Of a stretch of 64,000 nucleotides of DNA, positions 8,681 through 17,318 are shown piece by piece. The position numbers were made by a program, and so were the translations under genes. The notes under the pieces were generated by a model. It made no database searches, had not been told where the DNA came from, and worked only from the letters and a program-made list of their open reading frames with translations. The stretch is from Bradyrhizobium sp. ORS 285 (GTDB lineage Bacteria; Pseudomonadota; Alphaproteobacteria; Rhizobiales; Xanthobacteraceae): the NCBI RefSeq assembly GCF_900176205.1, contig NZ_LT859959.1:2563001-2627000 (forward strand), written 5' to 3'. Numbering within the stretch: position 1 is the stretch's first letter; the number at the start of each line of letters is the position of its first letter.

Positions 8681-9844
8681 CTAGGCGGCCGCCAGACGCG
8701 TCTCGATGATCCGCGCGAACATGCTGGCGCCGATCGGCAGGATCTTGTCGTCGAGCACGTAAGCAGGATTGTGCACCGGCACCGAGCCGTCATGGCCGAC
8801 CCAGAAATAGGCGCCCGGGATGGTCTGCAGCATGTCCGCAAAGTCCTCGCTGCCCATCTTCGGCGTCGAGCGCGTCAGCACCTTGGACGGCTCGACCACG
8901 GTGCGCGCGACCTCCTCGACGACCTTCGACTGCTCCTCCTGGTTGACCAGGACGCTGAACACGTCGCGGATGTCGACGTCGATCTCGCAATTGAACGCCG
9001 CCGCCATGCCGGCGCAGATCGCGCGCATGCGCTCGCGCACCAGCGCGCGGACGTTGTCCGAAAACGCACGCACGGTGCCGCACAGCCAGGCGTCGCCCGG
9101 AATGACGTTGTAGGCCGATCCGGCATGGATCTGGGTGATCGAGACAACGGCGGCCTGCAGCGGCTCGACGTTGCGGCTGACGATCGTCTGGATCGCCTGC
9201 GCGACGCTGGTCGCGATCACCACCGCGTCCTTGGAGCGCTCGGGCATCGCGCCATGGGCGCCATAGCCGGAGATCTTGATGTCGAAGAAGTCGGCGCCGG
9301 CCATCGCCGGGCCGGGGAGAATCGCGATCTCGCCATGCGCGAGGTCCGGCGCGTTGTGCAGGCCGTACAGCTCGTCGCAGGGAAATTTCTGGAACAGGCC
9401 GTCCTTGATCATCGCCCGCGCGCCGCCGAGGCCTTCCTCGGCCGGCTGGAAGATGAAGTGCACCGTGCCGTCGAAATTGCGGGTCTCGGCGAGATAGCGC
9501 GCGGTGCCGAGCAGCATCGTGGTGTGGCCGTCATGGCCGCAGCCGTGAAAGCGGCCGGGAATGGTCGAGCGCCAGGGGAGGTTGGTGTTCTCCTCCATCG
9601 GCAGCGCGTCCATGTCGGCGCGCAGGCCGATCTTCTTCGTGCCGGCTCCCTTGCCCTTGAGCACGCCGATCACGCCGGTGCCGCCGAGGCCGCGATGCAC
9701 CTCGATGCCCCATTGCGCGAGCTTCTCGGCGACGATGCCGGAGGTGCGCGTCTCCTCGAAGCCGATCTCGGGATGCGCGTGCAAATCGCGGCGGATGGCG
9801 GTGAGTTCGTCGGCGTAGCCTTGGATGCGGTCGATCGTGGGCAT
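8681..9844 (-). CDS. M20 family amidohydrolase (hippurate hydrolase-like)
   Basis: The 387-residue protein has RRDLHAHPEIGFEE at residues about 16-29, HGCGHDGHTTMLLG with the metal-binding His/Asp residues, QPAEEGLGGA with the catalytic Glu pair, and the late His in MGSEDFADML...GHDGSVPVHNP. This is the M20D/IAA-amino-acid hydrolase group, which splits N-acyl amino acids such as hippurate. No signal peptide is seen. Start at MPTIDRIQG is preferred over the longer frame because the extension lies in a dispersed repeat. It sits between the M81 peptidase and the amidase. Confidence 0.9.
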   Translation of the reverse strand: MPTIDRIQGYADELTAIRRDLHAHPEIGFEETRTSGIVAEKLAQWGIEVHRGLGGTGVIGVLKGKGAGTKKIGLRADMDALPMEENTNLPWRSTIPGRFHGCGHDGHTTMLLGTARYLAETRNFDGTVHFIFQPAEEGLGGARAMIKDGLFQKFPCDELYGLHNAPDLAHGEIAILPGPAMAGADFFDIKISGYGAHGAMPERSKDAVVIATSVAQAIQTIVSRNVEPLQAAVVSITQIHAGSAYNVIPGDAWLCGTVRAFSDNVRALVRERMRAICAGMAAAFNCEIDVDIRDVFSVLVNQEEQSKVVEEVARTVVEPSKVLTRSTPKMGSEDFADMLQTIPGAYFWVGHDGSVPVHNPAYVLDDKILPIGASMFARIIETRLAAA

Positions 9845-9920
9845 GTGTGGGTTGTCCAATGGGCGAGAGAGCGAGTTAGGAGATGGTGTGAACAGGTTTG
9901 TCTGTGACTGAGCTTGCGGC

Positions 9921-10038
9921 CCATCCTTCGAGACGCCCGCCAAGGGGCGGGCTCCTCAGGATGAGGATGTGAGTGTGGCAAGATATTAAATCCTCATGGT
10001 GAGGAGCGCCGTCTTCGGCGCGTCTCGAACCATGAGGC
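9921..10038. repeat. Palindromic dispersed repeat, family D
   Basis: Left arm around CTTCGAGACGCCCGCC...GCTCCTCAGGATGAGG (9926-9966, in parts) is mirrored by TCCTCATGGTGAGGAGC...GCGTCTCGAACC (9991-10030). An A/T-rich spacer with GATATTAAATC separates the arms. It lies between two minus-strand genes of the same probable operon. Confidence 0.7.
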
Positions 10039-10056
10039 CCCGGCTGGAACGACAAT

Positions 10057-11565
10057 CTAGTCATCCTTGGTTCCAAACGCCGGGCCGTTGGGCTTGAGGC
10101 GGATGCCGGGACGCAGCCGCGCCCAGGGCAGGGTGGAGGGATCGGCTGGCATCGCGCCGGGCGCGGCGCAGATCAGCAGCTGCTCGGCGATCGGCTCGAA
10201 ATCGGCGCGGAAATGCACCGAGCTTTTGTTGACCAGGATCGCCTGCTCGGTCGGCTCGATGCCGACGAAGCGGTACATCTCCTGGTCGGCGAGCTGGGAC
10301 TTGTGCGAGGCGACGACGACACGGACCTCGCCGATGCGCAGGCAGGCCGAGGGGCCCATCTCCATCTTGCGGCCGCCGTAGAACGGGCCAGGCGCTGTAA
10401 AGCGGCCGTCGGAAATCTTCTCGACGATAAAACTCTCCTCGAACGGCGCATCGCCGGGAATGCCGCTCTTGCCGCCGAGCGACAGTGTGACGGTCGCGCC
10501 TTCGCCGGCCGCATGCGCGGCCAGCGCGGCCTGCGGATCGTAGATCATGCCGATCGCCGCACGGCTGGCGCGGTTGCGCACCAGCGCGCGCAGCATGCCG
10601 GTTGTGTCGGAATCGCCGCCGGCGCCCGGGTTGTCCTGCGTGTCGGCGATCACGATCGGGCGCGTCGCACTCTTCGCCAGCGTCATCGCGTGCTGCACGC
10701 CCTCATCCGGCGTGTAGATGCGGCCGTCGAAGTCATCCTCGTGACCGCAGACGATCGCGGCGATGGCATCCGCCGCGGCGTCCGCATCGGCCTGCGTGCG
10801 GCCGTAGGCGAACACGCTGGGGCCGCAATGCACGAAGTCGGCGGCCGGGAATCCGGGCGCAAAGGACAGCGTCGGCACGGCCTCGCTCTGCATCGCCGCG
10901 AGCTTCTCGTAGATGCCCTTGGTCGGCTGGTCGTTGGTGCACTGCCAGCTGATCGGAATAAGGAACGACAGCTGCCGGAACGCCTTGGCCAGCGGCTGCT
11001 TCGTGCTCAGCAGCAGCGCGAGATGCTCGGCGCAGGCGCGGCCGGTGTCGGCCATGTCGGTGTGCGGATATTTGCGATAGGCGATCAGCGCGTCCGCATG
11101 CGCGATCATCTCGGGCGTGACGTTGGCGTGCAGATCGAGGCTCGCGACAAGCGGCACGTCAGTGCCGATCGCCTGGCGCACGCGGGCGAGGATCTCGCCT
11201 TCGCCATCGTCGAAATGCTCAGGCACCATCGCGCCGTGCAGGTCGAGATACACGCCATCGAGCGGAAGGGCCGCCTTGATGCGGTCGACCATCACGGTGG
11301 TGATGCGCTCGAACGCATCCTTGGTGACATGGGCCGAGGGGCTTGCCGCGCAGGCGATGGTCGGCACGATCTCCCAGCCATTGGCTTCGGCAACCGCGAT
11401 GAAGCCCGACTGGCCGGCATTGATGCCGCGCATCGTCGTCATGACGCTCGCAGCGTCGGCGATGGAGGCGCGGCCGCCACCATGCATGAAGTCGTCGTAA
11501 TCCGCTTTCGTCGGTGCGAAGGTGTTGGTTTCGTGGAGGAAGCCGCCGATCGCGACGCGCGTCAT
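10057..11565 (-). CDS. M81 family metallopeptidase (MlrC-like)
   Basis: The 502-residue protein begins with VAIGGFLHETNTFAP, whose His-Glu pair is part of the metal site. It also has YLDLHGAMVPEHF and SLDLHANVTPEM, and a C-terminal half with ADTQDNPGAGGDSDTTGML, the typical MlrC arrangement (N-terminal DUF1485 domain followed by the MlrC C-terminal domain). MlrC of sphingomonads cleaves the linear tetrapeptide made from microcystin; most M81 proteins have unknown substrates. Here it lies in a run with two other amide hydrolases and a peptide-type ABC transporter, which fits peptide or lactam breakdown. ATG at 11565 gives the conserved N-terminus directly. Confidence 0.88.
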   Translation of the reverse strand: MTRVAIGGFLHETNTFAPTKADYDDFMHGGGRASIADAASVMTTMRGINAGQSGFIAVAEANGWEIVPTIACAASPSAHVTKDAFERITTVMVDRIKAALPLDGVYLDLHGAMVPEHFDDGEGEILARVRQAIGTDVPLVASLDLHANVTPEMIAHADALIAYRKYPHTDMADTGRACAEHLALLLSTKQPLAKAFRQLSFLIPISWQCTNDQPTKGIYEKLAAMQSEAVPTLSFAPGFPAADFVHCGPSVFAYGRTQADADAAADAIAAIVCGHEDDFDGRIYTPDEGVQHAMTLAKSATRPIVIADTQDNPGAGGDSDTTGMLRALVRNRASRAAIGMIYDPQAALAAHAAGEGATVTLSLGGKSGIPGDAPFEESFIVEKISDGRFTAPGPFYGGRKMEMGPSACLRIGEVRVVVASHKSQLADQEMYRFVGIEPTEQAILVNKSSVHFRADFEPIAEQLLICAAPGAMPADPSTLPWARLRPGIRLKPNGPAFGTKDD

Positions 11566-11677
11566 TACTTCGCCTCAGGTCGTGAGATGGAGTGGCGACG
11601 TTAGACTGTGCCCCGCGGCCCGCGCAAGCGACGGAGCGATGCCGTTTTGCATGCCGCTTGAGCGGATCGTGGAGTTC

Positions 11678-11815
11678 GTAGGGTGGGCAAAGGCGCAGCC
11701 GCGCTGGCTCCACACGTACGCTCGTGGGTGCCGCCGTGCCCACCGTCTCGCCGCTGAGTCCGCTGCTCGACGGTGGGCACGCTGCCGCCTTCGGCGGCTG
11801 CTTTGCCCACCCTAC
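11678..11815. repeat. Nested inverted repeat, family A (copy 2)
   Basis: GTAGGGTGGGCAAAG starts at 11678 and CTTTGCCCACCCTAC ends at 11815, with inner GTGCCCACC and GGTGGGCAC arms. It separates the M81 gene from the ABC ATPase gene. Confidence 0.88.
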
Positions 11816-11824
11816 ATGACGGCC

Positions 11825-13471
11825 TTACGCCACCGCCTCGGACACCGGGCGGAAGTTCGCAAAGTCCCAGTTCCGGCCGGGGGCGGCTTCGAGCAAGGAC
11901 TTGGTGTAGGCCTCCTTCGGGTGCGTCAGGATCTCGCCGGCCGGGCCCTGCTCGACGATGCGGCCCTTCTGCATCACCACGACCTCGTCGCAGATCTGCG
12001 CGGCGACGCGCAGGTCGTGCGTGATGAACAGGATCGCGATGCCGAGGCGGCGCTGGATCTCGTCGAGCAGCTCCAGCACCTGCGCCTGCACGGAGACGTC
12101 GAGCGCGGACACCGCTTCGTCGGCCACCAGCACGTCCGGATCGAGCGCGAGGGCGCGCGCGATCGCGATACGCTGGCGCTGGCCGCCGGAGAACTGGTGC
12201 GGATAGCGCGAGATCGCATCCGCCGGCAGGCCGACCAGCTCGAGCAGTTCGCGCGCCCGCGCCATGGCCTTGTCGGTAGACGTGCCGTAGTTGACCGGGC
12301 CCTCGGCGATGCTCTCGCCGACCGTGAGCCGGGGATTCAGCGAGCGGTAGGGGTCCTGGAACACGATCTGGATGCGCTTGCGGTGCGGCTGCAGCAGCCG
12401 GCGCGTCAGGATCGAGATCTCGTGGCCGGCGAGGCGGACGCCGCCGGAGGTCGGATCGATCAGGCGAACGATGCAGCGCGCCACCGTCGACTTGCCCGAG
12501 CCGCTCTCGCCGACGATGCCGAGCGTGCGGCCCTTGCGCAAGGTGAGCGTGACGTTCTGGGCGGCGACGACCTCGCGCGGTTTGCCGAGGAAGGAGCGCT
12601 CGCGATAGACCTTGCCGAGCTCGTTGGTCTCCAACACCACCGGCTCGGTGCTGTCTGGCCGCGGCGGCCGCGGGATCAGGCTCGGCACCGAGGCGAGCAA
12701 ATTGCGCGTATAGTCCATCTCCGGCTTGCGCAGGATCTTGTCGAGCGCGCCGGTCTCGACCAGGCGGCCCTGGCGCATCACCGCGACGCGGTCGGCGATC
12801 TCGGCGACGACGCCCATGTCGTGGGTGATGAACAGCACCGCGGTGCCGTGATCGCGCTGCAACTCGCGGATCAAGGAGAGAATCTGCTTCTGCGTGGTGA
12901 CGTCGAGCGCGGTGGTCGGCTCGTCGGCGATCAAGAGCTTGGGCTCGAGCACCAGCGCCATCGCGATCATGATGCGCTGGCGCTGGCCGCCGGACAGGCG
13001 GTGCGGGTAGGAGCCGAAGATGCGCTCGACGTCCGGCAGGTGGACCTGCTCCATCATGTCGAGGATGCGCTTGCGCCGCGCGCGACCGTCGAGCGAGGTA
13101 TGCGCGCGCAAGACTTCGTCGATCTGGCGGCCGACCGGCACGACCGGATTGAGTGCGGTCATCGGCTCCTGGAAGATCATCGCCATCCGCGTGGCGCGCA
13201 GCTCGCGCAGGCGGCGATCGCTCGCGGTCAGCAGCTCCTCGCCGACCAGCTTGACGCTGCCGCCGACAGCATGCAGCGCGTTCTTCGGCAACAGGCCCAT
13301 GGTGGTCAGCGACGTCACGGACTTGCCGGAGCCGCTCTCGCCGACGACGCACAGCGTCTCGCCCTTCTCGACCTTGATCGAGACGCCGTCGATGATGCGC
13401 GGGCCGTTCGGGTTCTTGGTCTTGCCGACGGTGACGACGAGATTGTCGATGTCGAGGATGGTGTCAGTCAT
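11825..13471 (-). CDS. Dipeptide/oligopeptide-type ABC transporter, fused double ATP-binding protein
   Basis: The 548-residue protein contains two complete ATPase domains, equivalent to fused DppD and DppF. Domain 1 (about 1-260) has Walker A GESGSGKS, signature LSGGQRQRI and Walker B LLIADEPTTALD. Domain 2 (about 280-535) has GESGSGKST, FSGGQRQRIAIARAL and VLVADEAVSALD, where Ala replaces the usual Pro. The domains power the neighbouring permeases. It lies 112 bp downstream of the DppC-type gene with a family B repeat between them. Confidence 0.93.
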   Translation of the reverse strand: MTDTILDIDNLVVTVGKTKNPNGPRIIDGVSIKVEKGETLCVVGESGSGKSVTSLTTMGLLPKNALHAVGGSVKLVGEELLTASDRRLRELRATRMAMIFQEPMTALNPVVPVGRQIDEVLRAHTSLDGRARRKRILDMMEQVHLPDVERIFGSYPHRLSGGQRQRIMIAMALVLEPKLLIADEPTTALDVTTQKQILSLIRELQRDHGTAVLFITHDMGVVAEIADRVAVMRQGRLVETGALDKILRKPEMDYTRNLLASVPSLIPRPPRPDSTEPVVLETNELGKVYRERSFLGKPREVVAAQNVTLTLRKGRTLGIVGESGSGKSTVARCIVRLIDPTSGGVRLAGHEISILTRRLLQPHRKRIQIVFQDPYRSLNPRLTVGESIAEGPVNYGTSTDKAMARARELLELVGLPADAISRYPHQFSGGQRQRIAIARALALDPDVLVADEAVSALDVSVQAQVLELLDEIQRRLGIAILFITHDLRVAAQICDEVVVMQKGRIVEQGPAGEILTHPKEAYTKSLLEAAPGRNWDFANFRPVSEAVA

Positions 13472-13487
13472 GGGTTCATTTCTCCAC

Positions 13488-13575
13488 CGTCATGGCGAGG
13501 AGCGTCAGCGACGAAGCAATCCAGAGCTCCGGGGTGCGGCCCCTGGATCGCGTCGCTTCGCTCGCGATGACGAAA
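13488..13575. repeat. Palindromic dispersed repeat, family B (copy 2)
   Basis: CGTCATGGCGAGGAGCGTC...GAAGCAATCCAGAGC (13491-13528, in parts) is mirrored imperfectly by GGCCCCTGGATCGCGTCGC...CGCGATGACG (13538-13573). It lies between permease and ATPase genes. Confidence 0.7.
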
Positions 13576-13583
13576 AACCAATT

Positions 13584-14474
13584 TCACTTGCCGGCCTCGC
13601 GCTGCTTCATGCGCGGGTCGAGCGCGTCACGGGCGGCGTCGCCGATCAGGTTGATCGAGAGGATCGCGATCGACAGCAAGAGGCCCGGCCAGAAGATCAG
13701 CGACGGCTTGATTTGGAAGTAAGAGCGGCCCTCGGCCATGATGTTGCCCCAGGTCGGCGTCTCCGGGCTGATGCCGGCGCCGAGGAAGGACAGGATCGCC
13801 TCGGTGAGGATGGCGGCAGCACAGATGTAGGTGCCCTGGACGATCAGCGGCGCAATCGTGTTCGGCATCAGATGCCGCCACATGATCTTGGGCATCGAGG
13901 TGCCCAGCGAAATCGCGGCTTCGACATAGGGCTCCTCGCGCGCGGTCAGGACGACCGAGCGGACCAGCCGCCCGACGCGCGGAATTTCGACGATGGTGAT
14001 CGCGATCATCACCGTGATGACGCTGGCGCCGGACAGCGAGACCACGGCGATGGCGAGGAGGATGCTCGGGATCGCCATCAGGCCGTCCATCACGCGCATC
14101 ATGATGGCGTCGACCCAGCGGAAGAAACCGGAGACCAGGCCGATGACGAGGCCGATCGCGATTGAAATCGCAGCGGCACCGACACCGATGAGGAGCGAAA
14201 TGCGGCCGCCATAGATGGTGCGCGACAACAGGTCGCGGCCATAGGCGTCGGTGCCGAGCAGGAATTGCGCGCTGGCCGGCTTGAGCCGCTGCGCCGGCGC
14301 CAGCAGCACTGGATCATGCGGCGCCAGCAGCGGCGCCAGCACCGACATGATCACGATCAGCGCCAGGCAAACTGTGGCCACGGCGATGATCGGGGTGGAC
14401 GTGAGAAAGCCGAAGCGGGGCCCCAGTCGCGTGGTGACTGGAATCGACGGCTCAGGAGTGGTGACGATTGCCAT
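13584..14474 (-). CDS. Peptide-type ABC transporter permease (DppC/OppC-like)
   Basis: The 296-residue inner-membrane protein has one N-terminal transmembrane helix (about residues 30-52), the OppC-type N-domain segment HDPVLLAPAQRLKPASAQFLLGTD in the periplasm (quoted in part), and about five further helices. The ATPase-coupling EAA loop reads EEPYVEAAISLGTSMPKI. Start at MAIVTTPEPS lies 14 bp after the DppB-type stop, so the two permeases are translationally close. The longer frame to 15068 is a shadow of DppB. Confidence 0.92.
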   Translation of the reverse strand: MAIVTTPEPSIPVTTRLGPRFGFLTSTPIIAVATVCLALIVIMSVLAPLLAPHDPVLLAPAQRLKPASAQFLLGTDAYGRDLLSRTIYGGRISLLIGVGAAAISIAIGLVIGLVSGFFRWVDAIMMRVMDGLMAIPSILLAIAVVSLSGASVITVMIAITIVEIPRVGRLVRSVVLTAREEPYVEAAISLGTSMPKIMWRHLMPNTIAPLIVQGTYICAAAILTEAILSFLGAGISPETPTWGNIMAEGRSYFQIKPSLIFWPGLLLSIAILSINLIGDAARDALDPRMKQREAGK

Positions 14475-14488
14475 CGGAGCTAAGGCCT

Positions 14489-15430
14489 TTAGTAGCGGAT
14501 GCGGGGATCGAGGATCGTGTAGGCGAGGTCGATCAGCAGATTGACCGCGAGGTAGATGAACGATGTCAGCAGGATCATGCCCTGGATGACCGGATAGTCG
14601 CGCGCCAGCACGGCATCGACCGTGAGCCGCCCGATGCCCGGCAGGTTGAACACGCTCTCGGTGACGACGACGCCGGAGATGAGAAGCGCGAAGCCGGAGC
14701 CGATCACGGTGATGACAGGGACTGCCGCATTGCGCAGCGCGTGGCGCAACAGCACCGCGACCTCGCTGACGCCCTTGGCGCGCGCGGTACGTACGAAATC
14801 CTCGCCGAGCACGTCGAGCATGGCGGCGCGCGTCATGCGCGCGATCAGCGCGACGTAGATGAAGGACAGCGCGCAGGTCGGCAGGATGATGCGCTCGAAG
14901 AACGGCCCGAAACCGACGCTGAGACTCTTGAAGCCCTGCACGGGCACCCAGCGCAGATTGATCGCGAACACCTGGATCAGGATGTAGCCGATCACGAAAA
15001 CCGGCACCGAGAAGCCGAGCACCGACAGCGCCATCACGAAGCGATCGATCCAGGTACCGTGCTTCCACGCTGCGATCACGCCGAGCGGGACGGCGACGAG
15101 AATCGACAGGATGATCGTCGACAGTGCGACCGAGATCGACGGCTCGATGCGCTGGCCGATCATCTGCAGCACCGGCACCTTGGAGATCAGCGATACGCCG
15201 AGATCGCCGTGAACGAGCTGATTGATCCAGGTGAAGAATTGGATGTAGAGCGGCTCGTTCAATCCGAGCGTGGTGCGGATGCGCTCGAGCTGCTCGGGCG
15301 TGGCATTATCGCCGGCGAGAATCGCCGCGGGGTCGCCGGGTGTCAGCCGCAGCAGCAGGAAGACGAACAACGCCACCACGCCCATCACCGGGATGGATGC
15401 GAGGATGCGGCGAAACAGATAACCGATCAT
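14489..15430 (-). CDS. Peptide-type ABC transporter permease (DppB/OppB-like)
   Basis: The 313-residue protein has the invariant start MIGYLFRRILASIPVMG, a six-helix pattern and the EAA loop DFVRTARAKGVSE. It pairs with the downstream DppC-type subunit to form the channel. It is the first gene of the minus-strand transporter operon. The divergent region to 15913 should hold its promoter. No solute-binding gene lies in this operon; three candidates are encoded from 17319 onward on the opposite strand. Confidence 0.93.
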   Translation of the reverse strand: MIGYLFRRILASIPVMGVVALFVFLLLRLTPGDPAAILAGDNATPEQLERIRTTLGLNEPLYIQFFTWINQLVHGDLGVSLISKVPVLQMIGQRIEPSISVALSTIILSILVAVPLGVIAAWKHGTWIDRFVMALSVLGFSVPVFVIGYILIQVFAINLRWVPVQGFKSLSVGFGPFFERIILPTCALSFIYVALIARMTRAAMLDVLGEDFVRTARAKGVSEVAVLLRHALRNAAVPVITVIGSGFALLISGVVVTESVFNLPGIGRLTVDAVLARDYPVIQGMILLTSFIYLAVNLLIDLAYTILDPRIRY

Positions 15431-15762
15431 CTTGAGAGAACCGTTGTCATAGTGCGGAGCGCGCGCGCCTGATGTCGTGAGTGAGTGTGCATGTCACCGA
15501 TGGTCATTGCTTGCAAGATTCATCGCTTTCAAGATCTCCGGTGTTCGCTCGTCTGTGCGTGCACGCGGATGACACGGAAGTCGTGATCAGCGATCCATCG
15601 CATTTGCAAACAATGTCGCGGCACTTTGCGGCGAACTTTCGCGCGAAACTTTGCAAGCCGCATGCCATCATGCGCGCGCTGCGAGGTGAATGTCCACTTG
15701 CTCAGCGTGGTCCCGGAAAATGAAACCGTGCTGCTGCGCAACAGCACGTGACGAGTGGTGCT
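15431..15762. other. Upstream region of the permease operon, no gene recognised
   Basis: About 330 bp between the DppB-type start and a family A repeat. Short frames here lack a convincing start or codon pattern. The local sequence is less GC-rich around 15595-15655 (GCATTTGCAAACAATG), which fits a promoter and regulator region for the operon reading leftward, but I could not fix a -35/-10 pair. Confidence 0.45.
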
Positions 15763-15892
15763 GTAGGGTGGGCAAAGGCGCGGCCCGTGCTGCCTCACAC
15801 GAACCAGATCGCGGTTGCGCCGTGCCCACCAGCTTCCAAGCGTCCGAAGGTGGGCACGCTGCCGCCTGCGGCGGCTGCTCTGCCCACCCTAC
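15763..15892. repeat. Nested inverted repeat, family A (copy 3)
   Basis: GTAGGGTGGGCAAAG starts at 15763 and the inverse CTGCCCACCCTAC ends at 15892, with the inner GTGCCCACC and GGTGGGCAC arms. It is downstream of the M20 carboxypeptidase gene. Confidence 0.85.
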
Positions 15893-15913
15893 GGTCATGC
15901 CGCAAGGGCGCGC

Positions 15914-17044
15914 CTACGCCAGGGTCGCAAGCAGACCCGCCATCAGCCGGCCTCTCTCTGCGAGGCTGTCGATCTCGATATACTCGTTGAGAGTGTGCAT
16001 GTCGGCGCCGCGGACGCCGAGGCCGTCGAGAGTGGGAATGCCGAGCGCGCCGGTGAAATTGCCGTCGGAGCCGCCGCCCGCCGAGCCGTGGGGCAGGGAC
16101 ATGCCGAGGTCTGCGGCAATGCGGCGCGCGGTCTCGTACAGCGCCATGGTTCCGGAATCCGGCTCCCACACCGGCCGCGTCACGCCGCGTGTCACGTTGA
16201 AGGCGACGTCGTCGGTGGTGCCGGACAGCGCGAGCATGCGTTCGACGCCGCGGTCGAGATCGGCCTGACGCTTGGCCATGCTGAGCGCTTCGCCGGTGCA
16301 CGTCGTTGCGACGCAATTCACCCATTGGCCGCCATGGACGATGCCAACCGAGAAGGTGCAGTCGTCCGTGGTCATCGCATCGATGGCGAGGATCTGCCGC
16401 GCCATTTCCCGGATTGCGGAACGACCTGCCGCGAGCCGTGCGCCGGCATGGCTGGGACGTCCGGTCGCTTCGAGATTGAAGCGCGCGATGGCATAGCGGC
16501 CGGTGACGACGCCATTGTCCGGACGGCCCGGCTCGGGCACCAGCACGTATTTGTTGCGCCGCGCTTCGGCCTCGATGATGTCGCGGGTCGAGGGCGTGCC
16601 GACCTCTTCGTCGGGCGTGAACAGCACGGTGATCGGCAGCGGCGTCGTGACGCAGGCCTTGATCAGCTGCCGGATCGCTTCCAGCGAGAGATAGTTGCCG
16701 CCCTTCATGTCGCAGATGCCGGGGCCGTGACACCGGCCGCCGTCGCGGCGCCACGGCAGCTTGGCCAGCGTTCCGACAGGATGGACCGTGTCCATGTGGC
16801 CGGCGATCAGGATGCCGGGCTCGCCCTGGCGCGGATGCGGGAAGCGGGCGCGCACGCAGCCCGCAAAGCCCTGCCGACCGGCGATGCGCTCGATCGTCGC
16901 ACCCGAGATCGCCATGTCGCGCGCGGCGAGGTCGAGCATGCGCTCCACGGCACCAGCGTCCCAGGTCGGACTCTCGCATTCCACCCAGCCGCGCAGGCCC
17001 TGCAGCATGGCTTCGGTATCGAAGGGAAGATCGGCTGGGTTCAT
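15914..17044 (-). CDS. M20 family metallopeptidase (CPG2/ArgE-type carboxypeptidase)
   Basis: The 376-residue protein has AGHMDTVHPVGT with the metal-binding His and catalytic Asp, GPGICDMKGG with the bridging Asp, TPDEEVGTPSTR with the catalytic Glu pair, and GSAGGGSDGNF and ADMHTLNEYIEID with the C-terminal His. This is the glutamate carboxypeptidase/acetylornithine deacetylase group, acting on N-acyl or C-terminal residues. ATG at 17044 (MNPADLPF) is preferred to the upstream TTG because GAAGAGAG precedes it. It is divergent from the first solute-binding gene, sharing a 274-bp intergenic region, so co-regulation is likely. Confidence 0.9.
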   Translation of the reverse strand: MNPADLPFDTEAMLQGLRGWVECESPTWDAGAVERMLDLAARDMAISGATIERIAGRQGFAGCVRARFPHPRQGEPGILIAGHMDTVHPVGTLAKLPWRRDGGRCHGPGICDMKGGNYLSLEAIRQLIKACVTTPLPITVLFTPDEEVGTPSTRDIIEAEARRNKYVLVPEPGRPDNGVVTGRYAIARFNLEATGRPSHAGARLAAGRSAIREMARQILAIDAMTTDDCTFSVGIVHGGQWVNCVATTCTGEALSMAKRQADLDRGVERMLALSGTTDDVAFNVTRGVTRPVWEPDSGTMALYETARRIAADLGMSLPHGSAGGGSDGNFTGALGIPTLDGLGVRGADMHTLNEYIEIDSLAERGRLMAGLLATLA

Positions 17045-17173
17045 GTGTGCTCTCTTCAAGGCCTGATCGTTACTCTCGTGTCACGAGACGATAGTCGCGC
17101 GCGGTTTGTAAAGCGAAAGCTGTGCAAGCGTTAACGGCGATCTGAGGCGTAAGCGGCATGCACTGAATGCGGA

Positions 17174-17206
17174 TTGACGCGAAACACGACCTCTGCAACT
17201 GTCGAA
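17174..17206 (+). promoter_or_regulatory. Candidate promoter/conserved upstream block of the first solute-binding gene
   Basis: GATTGACG at 17172 and TGCAACTGT at 17194-17202 match blocks found at similar distance before the two paralogous genes. TTGACG could be a -35 box with AACTGT 17 bp later as a weak -10. The start codon is about 115 bp downstream, implying a long leader. Confidence 0.45.
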
Positions 17207-17318
17207 AGTCCACGACTTACAGCGTGTTAGTTCGCACAAGGATTGATCTGCACGCCCAACGAATGATCTGGATCTGAACAGTTTCAGGTCAAATTCATCC
17301 CGCTAGGAGACTTCTGTA

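Noticed and set aside
11522-13570. 682-codon plus-strand open frame opposite the ABC ATPase gene
   Set aside because: No ribosome site or domain. The minus strand shows two complete ATPase domains.
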